A stretch of DNA of 18,192 nt from an uncultured Peptococcaceae bacterium (GTDB lineage: Bacteria > Bacillota > Peptococcia > Peptococcales > Peptococcaceae), in NCBI GenBank assembly GCA_902462325.1, contig CABQBF010000044.1, forward strand, positions 1 through 18,192, given 5' to 3'. The position numbers were made by a program, and so were the translations under genes. The notes beneath the pieces were generated by a model, which saw nothing but the letters and a program-made list of their open reading frames with translations, ran no database searches and was not told the origin of the DNA. Each line of letters opens with the position of its first letter. The first letter of the stretch is position 1. Shown here piece by piece: positions 1-5,939 of this stretch.

Positions 1-6
1 ACATTA

Positions 7-343
7 AAATTTTGAAATGATTTGTTGTATTTCTGAATTTTTTATCTTAAATGAAAAAATTTTGAAAGTTGAAAATAAAAATTTGAAAATATAAAAATTA
101 TCCACAAAACCTGTTGATAAGTGACTATGTTATCCACAATTATAAAAAGGATACCCTAAAATCATAGCAGAAACAGTTTAATTTATCAACAGGTTTTTAA
201 AAAAGATAGTAAAAAATTATCCACATGTGGATGAATAAAAATTTTTTAAGCGTAAAAAGGGAAAAAACGATGTGAAAATTTTTTGTTTTTTTGAGGAAAA
301 ACGTAAAATCAAATTCTGAGATAAAAAGAAACAAATTTTGAAA
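7..343 (+). repeat. Three copies of an 11-mer in oriC
   Basis: AAATTTTGAAA occurs exactly at 7-17, 57-67 and 333-343, with a shorter relative near 80-89. The copies flank the DnaA-box cluster. In such AT-rich DNA chance recurrence is possible, so a role as origin iterons is only a suggestion. Confidence 0.4.
98..234. promoter_or_regulatory. DnaA-box cluster (six sites)
   Basis: Perfect TTATCCACA boxes lie on the plus strand at 98-106, 130-138 and 217-225. Near matches are TTATCAACA at 183-191 (plus) and at 112-120 (minus), and TCATCCACA at 226-234 (minus). The boxes at 217-225 and 226-234 abut head to head. The density and the position next to rpmH indicate initiator binding. The perfect boxes are clear; the variants are probable lower-affinity sites. 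Confidence 0.88.
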
Positions 344-424
344 AGTTAGGCGGTTCTTGCCTGTAAAAACAAGTAAACGGCACGTTATCTTGAAAAAATA
401 CAGGAAAAAAATGATTTCAAATAC

Positions 425-453
425 TTGACCACTTTATTTCAATATTATATAAT
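425..453 (+). promoter_or_regulatory. Promoter of rpmH
   Basis: TTGACC at 425-430 and TATAAT at 448-453 are separated by 17 bp, a near-consensus housekeeping sigma promoter. It lies about 75 bp upstream of the rpmH start and probably drives rpmH and, by partial readthrough of the hairpin at 689-710, rnpA and beyond. Confidence 0.85.
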
Positions 454-528
454 ATCTCATTGTAAATGTAATTTTAATCGTAAGATTGTGATAGTCTGTC
501 AAGGAATATGAAAGGGAGGTGTTGTACG

Positions 529-663
529 GTGAAAAGAACCTATCAACCAAAAAATAAAAAACATAAAAGAGTTCATGGTTTCAGAAGAAGAATGTTAAGC
601 GCCAATGGTAGAAACGTACTCAAAAGAAGAAGAGCAAAAGGGAGAAAAAAATTAAGCGCTTAA
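529..663 (+). CDS. rpmH: 50S ribosomal protein L34
   Basis: The 44-residue product is the standard L34 length and is extremely rich in Lys and Arg. It opens with MKRTYQPKNKK and has the family core HGFRRRM followed by GRNVLKRRRAKGRKKLSA. L34 is a small structural protein of the large ribosomal subunit. Translation starts at a GTG codon, placed 8 bases after the strong Shine-Dalgarno sequence GGGAGG (514-519); no ATG is available. It is the first gene right of oriC, as in most Bacillota, with a near-consensus promoter at 425-453 and a terminator-like hairpin after it at 689-710. It was too short to appear in an ordinary long-ORF scan, but identification is secure. Confidence 0.97.
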   Translation: MKRTYQPKNKKHKRVHGFRRRMLSANGRNVLKRRRAKGRKKLSA

Positions 664-688
664 TTTTTTCAAAATATAGCTCTTAACG

Positions 689-710
689 AAAAGGCCCAAG
701 TGGCCTTTTT
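689..710 (+). terminator. Hairpin terminator or attenuator after rpmH
   Basis: An 8-bp stem, AAAAGGCC pairing with GGCCTTTT around a 5-base loop, ends in a short T-run. It lies between rpmH and rnpA, so it likely lowers expression of rnpA and downstream genes relative to the abundant ribosomal protein. The T-run is short, so partial readthrough is plausible. Confidence 0.75.
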
Positions 711-750
711 ATATTATTCAGGCATTTTTTCCTATTTAGGAGGGTTTCTG

Positions 751-1092
751 ATGTTAAAAAAGGAATACAGACTGAGAAAAAATGCTGATTTCAGAAAAGT
801 ATATCGCAGTGCCAAATCTGTATCGACCAAATATCTGGTGCTTTATCCGAAAGCACGGAAGGGCGAAGAAATTCGGGTAGGTTTTTCTATTTCTAAAAAA
901 GTAGGCAAAGCCAATGTGCGGAATTATTATAAGCGTAGATTGCGGGAAATTGTGCGGCATAATCTGCAGCATATCAAGCCAGGATATGATTTGATTATTT
1001 TAACGCGGGTACCGGTAACGGAGATTGGATATCATGAATTGGAAAAGAACGTAAAGTATTTGTTGCGGAAAAGTGGTGTCTGGATTGATTGA
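751..1092 (+). CDS. rnpA: Ribonuclease P protein component
   Basis: The 113-residue basic protein has the RnpA pattern: N-terminal LKKEYRLRKNADFRKVY, the central FSISKKVGKANVRN and the RNA-binding helix RNYYKRRLREIVR, followed by the hydrophobic GYDLIILTR strand. It is the protein subunit that helps the RNase P RNA cleave the 5' leader from precursor tRNAs. The open frame extends upstream to 700, but that extension runs through the terminator hairpin and has no family similarity. ATG 751 follows TAGGAGGG at 737-744 and gives the usual N-terminus. Its last codons overlap the likely beginning of yidD, indicating translational coupling. Confidence 0.95.
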   Translation: MLKKEYRLRKNADFRKVYRSAKSVSTKYLVLYPKARKGEEIRVGFSISKKVGKANVRNYYKRRLREIVRHNLQHIKPGYDLIILTRVPVTEIGYHELEKNVKYLLRKSGVWID

Positions 1093-1309
1093 ATTGCCAA
1101 AGAAGATGCTTTTATTTCTCATAAATTTTTACCGGAAATATCTGTCCATTTTAAAAATGCAGCCAACGTGCCGCTTTTATCCAACTTGTTCTCAGTATGC
1201 TTATGAAGCGGTCAGCAAGTATGGATTTCTTAAGGGCGGCTGGATGGCCATCAAGCGCATTTGTAAATGCCATCCCTTCCATCCCGGGGGTTATGATCCT
1301 GTAAAATAA
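1073..1309 (+). CDS. yidD: Membrane protein insertion efficiency factor YidD
   Basis: The product, up to 78 residues, has the YidD core: LINFYRKYLS, CRFYPTCSQYAYEAV, GFLKGGWMAIKRICKCHPF and the terminal HPGGYDPV. YidD is a small membrane-associated protein thought to assist YidC and Sec in membrane-protein insertion. The start is uncertain. GTG 1073 lies inside the end of rnpA, and TTG 1094 or ATG 1106 would give the N-terminus more usual in the family (about 68-72 residues). None has a strong ribosome binding site, so coupling to rnpA translation is likely. The gene sits in its conserved place between rnpA and yidC. Confidence 0.93.
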   Translation: MVSGLIELPKKMLLFLINFYRKYLSILKMQPTCRFYPTCSQYAYEAVSKYGFLKGGWMAIKRICKCHPFHPGGYDPVK

Positions 1310-1323
1310 TACTAGGAGGTGAC

Positions 1324-1368
1324 GTGCCTGATTCTTTCATAAGAGACGGGCCAACAATATATGAATAG
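1324..1368 (+). CDS. Possible 14-residue leader peptide upstream of yidC
   Basis: A GTG-initiated ORF encodes MPDSFIRDGPTIYE. It is preceded at 1314-1322 by AGGAGGTGA, an apparently perfect complement of the 16S rRNA 3' end, with 4 bases between AGGAGG and the GTG. Its TAG stop (1366-1368) overlaps the beginning of yidC (ATG 1361), the arrangement expected for translational coupling. The yidC frame has an in-frame TAA at 1340, so this Shine-Dalgarno cannot serve an N-terminally extended YidC. The spacing to GTG is short and no homologue is recognised, so this is a candidate only. Confidence 0.4.
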   Translation: MPDSFIRDGPTIYE

Positions 1369-2191
1369 TGACGGTATGGGAATATATTCATTTTTACAAC
1401 CAGTTGCAGATCTCATCAGTAAAGTGATTGACGCTCTGTATCAAGTAACAGTTATGATAGGGTTTCCCAGCTATGCGCTGGCTATTATATTGATTTCTAT
1501 TTTGATAAAAATTATACTGTTTCCTTTGATGCAGAAACAGATGAAATCAACTATGAATATGCAGGAAGTGCAGCCAAAGCTGGAATATTTGCAAAAAAAA
1601 TATAAAAATAATCCAGAAAAAATGAACGAAGAGGTTATGAAGCTGTACAAGGAGTACAATGTTAATCCGATGGCAGGCTGCTTACCGCTGTTAATTCAGA
1701 TGCCAATTTTAATTGGGTTGTTCGGTGCGTTGCGTCAATATGATTTTGACCCGATTGAACATGCAACATTTTTTTGGATTCCAAATTTAGCTGATAAAGA
1801 CCCATTTTTTATTTTGCCCGTATTGGTAGCTGCAACAATGTTTTTACAGCAAAAAATCAGTATGGCTACTACGCCGCAGGCCGCTGAAAATCCAACTATG
1901 AAAACCATGCTGTATGTTATGCCGGCTATGATGTTGTTTGTTTGCTGGAGCATGCCATCCGGTTTGTGTTTGTACTGGGCATTTTTTAGTATTTTAAGTA
2001 TTGTGCAGCAATTCTTTATGAATAAACAGAAACGCAAAGAAATGGAAGCCCGTGCGGCAAGGGAAGCAGAAGAAAAAGAAAAGCGGATTGCTGAGAAAAA
2101 GGCGAAAATGACCAGCAAAAAGGCTGCGGCCGGTAAAGGAAAACAGAAAGAAGCAGCTAAAATAGACGTTGTAGAAGAAAAGGAAGAATGA
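1361..2191 (+). CDS. yidC: Membrane protein insertase YidC (Oxa1 family)
   Basis: The 276-residue polytopic protein inserts and folds membrane proteins, alone or with SecYEG. Visible landmarks are the first core membrane helix YALAIILISILIKIILFPLM (38-57), the cytoplasmic hairpin with MQEVQPKLEYLQKKYKNNPEKMNEE, then NPMAGCLPLLIQMPILIGLF and later MPAMMLFVCWSMPSGLCLYW. There is no lipoprotein cysteine at the N-terminus and no large periplasmic domain, as in the short Gram-positive-type insertases. Lys50 occupies the helix position where the groove Arg is found in many YidC proteins. The C-terminal 50 residues form a charged Lys/Glu/Ala-rich tail that may contact ribosomes. ATG 1361 is the first start after an in-frame stop at 1340, but it lacks a close strong ribosome binding site. 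The final codons overlap the ATG at 2188. Confidence 0.95.
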   Translation: MNSDGMGIYSFLQPVADLISKVIDALYQVTVMIGFPSYALAIILISILIKIILFPLMQKQMKSTMNMQEVQPKLEYLQKKYKNNPEKMNEEVMKLYKEYNVNPMAGCLPLLIQMPILIGLFGALRQYDFDPIEHATFFWIPNLADKDPFFILPVLVAATMFLQQKISMATTPQAAENPTMKTMLYVMPAMMLFVCWSMPSGLCLYWAFFSILSIVQQFFMNKQKRKEMEARAAREAEEKEKRIAEKKAKMTSKKAAAGKGKQKEAAKIDVVEEKEE

Positions 2192-2205
2192 AGGAGATGA
2201 ATTTC

Positions 2206-3144
2206 ATGTCCGGAAAAGAATATACCGCAAAAACAATTGAAGAAGCGCTGGAAAAAGCATTGAATGAAATGATGCTGACCCGTGATGATATTGAATATGA
2301 AGTGATTACCCATCCTTCCAAAGGTTTTTTAGGTTTTGGACAGCGGGATGCGGTGGTTCGTGTTAAGAAAAAAGTGATTGAAGAATTAAAAGATATCGTG
2401 AATGATATCAAGGAAGAACGCAAAGAGGAAGTAATTTGTCAGAAAACGATGGAACAGCCGAAAGCTGCAGAGGTGTCTGTTGAAGAAAAAAAAATAGAGC
2501 CTGAAAAAAAAGTACTTGTAGAAGAACCAGTTCCTGCAGCCGAGGAAACCATTGAAATGACTGAAGCTGCTTCTATTGAAACGAGAGTAGAACCGCAGGA
2601 AAAAGCAGTTATGGAAAATGCGGAACAAAAAGCTGCCGATAAGAAGGCTGCCTTAGCGAGAGCGGAAGAAAAGGGACGGGCTTTTCTGAGCAAGATTTTT
2701 GAGGAAATGAAGCTGGATGTCGTTATTGACATTAAAGAAAAAAATAATTATTTAGTTTTCGATTTAAAAGGTGATAATTTAGGCATTTTGATTGGTCGTC
2801 GCGGTGATACGTTAGACTCGCTGCAATTTTTATTGAATTTGGTAATCAATGAAAAGAATAGCGTTAAAGTAAAGGGTATCATTGATATTGAAAATTATCG
2901 GGCTAAGCGAGAAGAAACCTTGATTGGGTTAAGCCATAAGCTGGCGGCAAAAGCCAGAAAGACTGGCCAAAAGGTAGTATTGGAGCCAATGAACCCGCAG
3001 GAACGCCGAATTATTCATATGGCGTTGCAAAATGACCGTCGCGTGACAACTTACAGTGAAGGGGAAGAACCTTACCGTAAAGTTGTAATTGTGCCGGAAA
3101 GCAACGCTAAGGATAATCGTCGGAAAGATTTTAAACGGGCTTAA
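2206..3144 (+). CDS. jag: RNA-binding protein Jag/KhpB (Jag-N, KH, R3H)
   Basis: The 312-residue protein has the Jag architecture. An N-terminal Jag domain (about 1-52, AKTIEEALEKAL and the GFLGFG motif) is followed by a long Glu/Ala/Lys-rich, probably disordered linker (about 65-155). Then come a KH domain with the GRRG loop at 197-200 and a C-terminal R3H domain with R267-x3-H271 in NPQERRIIHMAL. The family binds RNA and, with KhpA, influences cell division and envelope growth in Gram-positives. ATG 2206 follows AAGGAG (2191-2196) at good spacing; an earlier in-frame ATG at 2188 overlaps the yidC stop but lacks such a site. It ends the yidC operon, with a strong terminator after it. Confidence 0.93.
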   Translation: MSGKEYTAKTIEEALEKALNEMMLTRDDIEYEVITHPSKGFLGFGQRDAVVRVKKKVIEELKDIVNDIKEERKEEVICQKTMEQPKAAEVSVEEKKIEPEKKVLVEEPVPAAEETIEMTEAASIETRVEPQEKAVMENAEQKAADKKAALARAEEKGRAFLSKIFEEMKLDVVIDIKEKNNYLVFDLKGDNLGILIGRRGDTLDSLQFLLNLVINEKNSVKVKGIIDIENYRAKREETLIGLSHKLAAKARKTGQKVVLEPMNPQERRIIHMALQNDRRVTTYSEGEEPYRKVVIVPESNAKDNRRKDFKRA

Positions 3145-3152
3145 TAGAAAGG

Positions 3153-3199
3153 ACAGGCTAAAACTTCTTAATTAATAGAAGTGGACAGCCTGTTTTTTG
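3153..3199 (+). terminator. Rho-independent terminator after jag
   Basis: ACAGGCT (3153-3159) pairs with AGCCTGT (3187-3193), and inside it ACTTCT (3163-3168) pairs with AGAAGT (3177-3182). A run of T residues follows. It closes the rpmH-jag block. Confidence 0.9.
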
Positions 3200-3224
3200 T
3201 TTTTATTTGGTTTCAGAAAATAGA

Positions 3225-3253
3225 ATGACTTTTCTTATCAAGTGTGGTATAAT
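3225..3253 (+). promoter_or_regulatory. Promoter of the TerD-AIM24 unit
   Basis: ATGACT at 3225-3230 and a perfect TATAAT at 3248-3253 are 17 bp apart. The -10 box is preceded by a G/T-rich TGTGG. It lies 40 bp upstream of the TerD-family start and right after the jag terminator, making the next two genes a separate unit. Confidence 0.75.
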
Positions 3254-3292
3254 CGCGCTAACAAATAAAAGTGGGGATAAAGAAGGGATTTT

Positions 3293-4045
3293 ATGATAGA
3301 AGTTCCAACAAGGACAAAAACAGCGGTAGACAGCGGCACGATTTTTGCAATCAATGCAGAAAAAGTACAAACTGCTAAAAATCATCAAACGATTGGCAAT
3401 TTGAATGTGTCAGGAAATGTTTCTACTGATAGTGTACAGCCGACTGTTGCTACATCAGTCGGAACGCCTTATCAAATGCAAATTCCTACTTTGCGGCAAA
3501 CTGTGCAAAAAGGACAAAAATTTTCGCTAAATTTGAATAGTTCGTCATCTATGGTGCGAGCCTGCTTTGGTTGGAATACTTTAAATGCTTTGTGTGATGT
3601 GGATGTATCTGCTTTTTTGTTAGATAAAAATGGAAAAGTTTTGGGTGACGATTGGTTTGTTTTTTATGGACAGTCTTTAAGTCCAGATAAAAGTGTGAGA
3701 TGGAAGTTGATTGATGGTGTCGATAGAGAGATTTTTGATATCAATCTTAAAAAAATAAATCCAAATGTGGAGCGGATTGTTTTTGTATTAACCATCAATG
3801 AAGCTTTTTCTAAAAACTTGCATTTTGGTATGCTGCAGGATGCCTATGTGCGGATTTTAAAGGAAAAAGAGAATGTAGAGTTGGTTAGCTTTAAAATGGA
3901 AGACTATTATAATAACGTAATTTCTATGATGATTGGCGAGTTATATCGGTATAAAGGCGCATGGAAATTTTATGCTGTGGGAAATGGCATGGCGAAAGAT
4001 TTAGCAGGTATTTGCCAGCTATATGGCGTAGAGGTAAGCGATTAG
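3293..4045 (+). CDS. TerD-family (tellurium-resistance type) protein with N-terminal extension
   Basis: The C-terminal 180 residues are a TerD domain. QKGQKFSL at 72-79, FGWN at 92-95, the acidic calcium-site segment DVDVSAFLLD at 102-111, SPDKSV at 130-135, GELYRY at 215-220 and WKFYAVG at 224-230 are all typical. TerD-domain proteins bind calcium and are linked to tellurite, phage and envelope stress tolerance, though the molecular role is unsettled. Residues 1-70 are extra: Thr/Val/Gln-rich, low complexity, with no signal peptide or membrane segment. ATG 3293 follows GAAGGGA (3282-3288). A dedicated promoter and a downstream AIM24 gene define a two-gene unit. No TerC, TerB or TelA partners are in the window, so classical tellurite resistance should not be assumed. 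Confidence 0.9.
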   Translation: MIEVPTRTKTAVDSGTIFAINAEKVQTAKNHQTIGNLNVSGNVSTDSVQPTVATSVGTPYQMQIPTLRQTVQKGQKFSLNLNSSSSMVRACFGWNTLNALCDVDVSAFLLDKNGKVLGDDWFVFYGQSLSPDKSVRWKLIDGVDREIFDINLKKINPNVERIVFVLTINEAFSKNLHFGMLQDAYVRILKEKENVELVSFKMEDYYNNVISMMIGELYRYKGAWKFYAVGNGMAKDLAGICQLYGVEVSD

Positions 4046-4085
4046 ATATGGTGCATGTGCAAAAGTTAAACAGCAGGGGGATATG

Positions 4086-4793
4086 ATGCTTACATTTGAA
4101 ATCGTGAATGAATTGACTTTGAAAGTAACTTGTAAAGGCAATGATATGTTATACACGAAGGCGGGAGCCTTTATTGCCGGGGAAAATCCAGGCGGAAAAA
4201 ATTATAAATTTGAAAAAGTATTATTAGGACCGCAGAATAATTTGGCGCAGGCGGCGTTGGGTTCTCTTTTACGTCGGGTAACCGGTGAAAATCTGCCGTT
4301 GATGAAAGTGACTATGACCGGTGATTCTGTTACGTATTATGCAAGCTATGGTCAGCATATTGTCGTCTATCATCTGGCAGAAGGAGAAGTGATTTCTGTA
4401 GAGTCGGAAAATATTTTAGCTTTTACGCAAGATTGCGAATATAGTGTGCGATTTATCGGCTCTGGCGTTCTTTCACAAAAAGGGTTGGCCACTTCGACGT
4501 TGATAGGTAAGGGCAAGGATGCTTATGTTGCTGTTTTGTCAGACGGAAACCCTATAGTACTCAGCAATATACAAAGCAGAAGTACCATCACAGTGGACCC
4601 TGATGCGGTGATTTGTTGGATGGGACAAAGCGGTTCTTGCGACCCGCAGATTATTACAGATTTATCTTGGAAAAACCTGATTGGACAGGCATCAGGGGAG
4701 TCCTATGCTTTTCAGTGGAATGGCAATCAAGCTGTCTCTGTTATTGTGCAGCCGTCAGAAAGACGAGGCGGTATCACGTTGGGAGTGGATTAA
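4086..4793 (+). CDS. AIM24-family protein
   Basis: The 235-residue protein matches the AIM24 (formerly DUF124, TIGR00266-like) beta-rich fold. The N-terminus LTFEIVNELTLKVTC is followed by YTKAGAFIAGENPGGKNYKFEK and LLGPQNN. Repeated Gly-turn strands follow, with SGVLSQKG and a C-terminal GGITLGVD. There is no signal peptide or membrane helix, so it is probably cytoplasmic. The family is named for a yeast mitochondrial protein, but its bacterial function is unknown; pairing with TerD-domain genes is a recurrent pattern, to my knowledge. ATG 4086 is 5 bases from AGGGGG (4075-4080); ATG 4083 is the alternative. It lies 40 bp after the TerD-family gene and ends at a strong terminator, so the two are co-transcribed. 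Confidence 0.88.
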   Translation: MLTFEIVNELTLKVTCKGNDMLYTKAGAFIAGENPGGKNYKFEKVLLGPQNNLAQAALGSLLRRVTGENLPLMKVTMTGDSVTYYASYGQHIVVYHLAEGEVISVESENILAFTQDCEYSVRFIGSGVLSQKGLATSTLIGKGKDAYVAVLSDGNPIVLSNIQSRSTITVDPDAVICWMGQSGSCDPQIITDLSWKNLIGQASGESYAFQWNGNQAVSVIVQPSERRGGITLGVD

Positions 4794-4831
4794 ACCACAA
4801 AAATATTGAAAGTTAAAATGAAAATGTGAAG

Positions 4832-4879
4832 TAGGGATTGTTACATAAAAATCTTTTTTATATAACAATCCTATTTTTG
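4832..4879 (+). terminator. Terminator after the AIM24 gene
   Basis: A stem formed by AGG(G)ATTGTTA (from 4833) and TAACAATCCT (4863-4872), with one bulged G, is followed by TATTTTTG. It ends the TerD-AIM24 transcript. The rest of the gap to 5048 contains no convincing gene. Confidence 0.85.
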
Positions 4880-5048
4880 TTGAAGAGGTTTATTTCTGCG
4901 GTGTACAATTTTTTTAGTTTATCTGTTTTTATGAAATGGAAAGCAAAAAATGGAGCAGTATTTTCGGTTTCGGCGACACACAGGTTATTTTATTTTCTTT
5001 TCCGGTATGATACAATGATTAAGAAACGCTTTATGAGGATTGTTGTCA

Positions 5049-5876
5049 ATGAAAAAAGAGTATGTTACAATTTTCGGATTTTGGCTTGTGTTTGAGATGA
5101 TTGCTGTGGTGTTATGGCAAACACAGCATAATTTGTTTTATCTTTTCAATTTTTCTTATATTGGCACTTGTCTTGCTGCAGGATTACTTTTATATCAACA
5201 TAAATGGAAATATGCCCGCAATGCAGTGCAATTTGCTGTGGGACTATATATGCTGGTTTATTTGGGGATACTATCCCGGGAAAATATGCAGTTGGAGGGT
5301 TTTTGGTATTATTTGTTTTCCGGCGTATTTGAAGCGGCAGTGATTCATTATTTAGTAGCTAAAATTTTAGGGCCGTTGCTTTTTGGCCGAGGCTGGTGTG
5401 GTTATGCCTGCTGGACTGCAATGATTTTAGATTTGCTGCCTTATAAGACTGCACAAACGGAGCGCAAGACATTTGGTTGGGTTCGCTATATAGTATTTGT
5501 AGCATCTTTCACCTTTGTGGCGTCGTTATTTGTATTTCAAGTGGCGAAGTTGGAAACGATTATGTTTTGGAGTTTTTTAATTGGCAATGTACTTTATTAT
5601 ACAGTAGGCGTTGCTTTGGCGTTATATTGCAAGGATAATCGGGCTTTTTGTAAATATATCTGTCCGGTGACAGTGTTTCTGAAACCAGCCAGTTATTTTG
5701 CTGCTTTGCGTATAAAATGCGATACCAGCCTTTGCGTGCGCTGTGGGATGTGTAAAAAGGTTTGTCCAATGGATGTGGATATGACAGATAACGCCAGAAA
5801 CCGTAAAAATGGTACAGAGTGTATTTTATGTATGAATTGTATTGAGCATTGTCCAAAAAAAGCACTGTATTTATAA
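5049..5876 (+). CDS. Membrane 4Fe-4S protein, NapH/NosR-type
   Basis: The 275-residue protein has about five hydrophobic membrane spans followed by a soluble two-cluster ferredoxin domain. The NapH-like motif GRGWCGYAC (Cys117, Cys121) lies between spans and is matched by a second motif CKYIC (Cys201, Cys205). The C-terminal tail has CVRCGMCKKVC (229, 232, 235, 239) and CILCMNCIEHC (258, 261, 264, 268), each adequate for a 4Fe-4S cluster. The family moves electrons between the membrane pool and partner reductases; the partner here is unknown. ATG 5049 follows GAGG (5035-5038) at a rather long 10 bases; two TTG codons at 5040 and 5043 are alternatives. It stands alone after a terminator and 63 bp before mnmE. 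Confidence 0.87.
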   Translation: MKKEYVTIFGFWLVFEMIAVVLWQTQHNLFYLFNFSYIGTCLAAGLLLYQHKWKYARNAVQFAVGLYMLVYLGILSRENMQLEGFWYYLFSGVFEAAVIHYLVAKILGPLLFGRGWCGYACWTAMILDLLPYKTAQTERKTFGWVRYIVFVASFTFVASLFVFQVAKLETIMFWSFLIGNVLYYTVGVALALYCKDNRAFCKYICPVTVFLKPASYFAALRIKCDTSLCVRCGMCKKVCPMDVDMTDNARNRKNGTECILCMNCIEHCPKKALYL

Positions 5877-5939
5877 AAGATAAATTAGTAAGAAATAGAT
5901 TGAAAAATTTGTGTTACATAAAAATAGAGGTGAGTCCTT

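Larger units (their letters stand above)
1..420. other. oriC: Chromosomal origin region (oriC), gene-free
   Basis: This gene-free, very AT-rich stretch lies immediately upstream of rpmH, where Bacillota chromosomes carry oriC between dnaA and rpmH. It holds a cluster of DnaA-box-like 9-mers between 98 and 234, and A/T runs (about 236-300) that could serve as the unwinding element. No open reading frame of note is visible. Because rpmH points right, dnaA is expected to point left from just outside the window; that is inference from conserved gene order. The site where unwinding begins cannot be decided by eye. Confidence 0.85.

Noticed and set aside
700..750. N-terminal extension of rnpA beginning in the hairpin
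   Set aside because: It overlaps the rpmH terminator, and a strong Shine-Dalgarno with ATG 751 gives the normal RnpA N-terminus.
1283..1288. CCCGGG at the end of yidD as a Noc-binding site
   Set aside because: The flanks do not match the AT-rich arms of the consensus; only the core palindrome is present.
1735..2313. A long minus-strand frame opposite yidC and jag
   Set aside because: It is an antisense shadow of strongly identified genes, with Cys/Phe-rich composition and no family resemblance.
3293..4793. Reading the TerD-AIM24 pair as a tellurite-resistance operon
   Set aside because: The partner ter genes are absent, and TerD domains alone do not establish tellurite resistance.
4838..5095. 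An 85-codon plus-strand frame across the intergenic region
   Set aside because: It starts inside the terminator stem, is Phe/Ile-rich translated AT-rich DNA, and overlaps the better supported 4Fe-4S gene in another frame.
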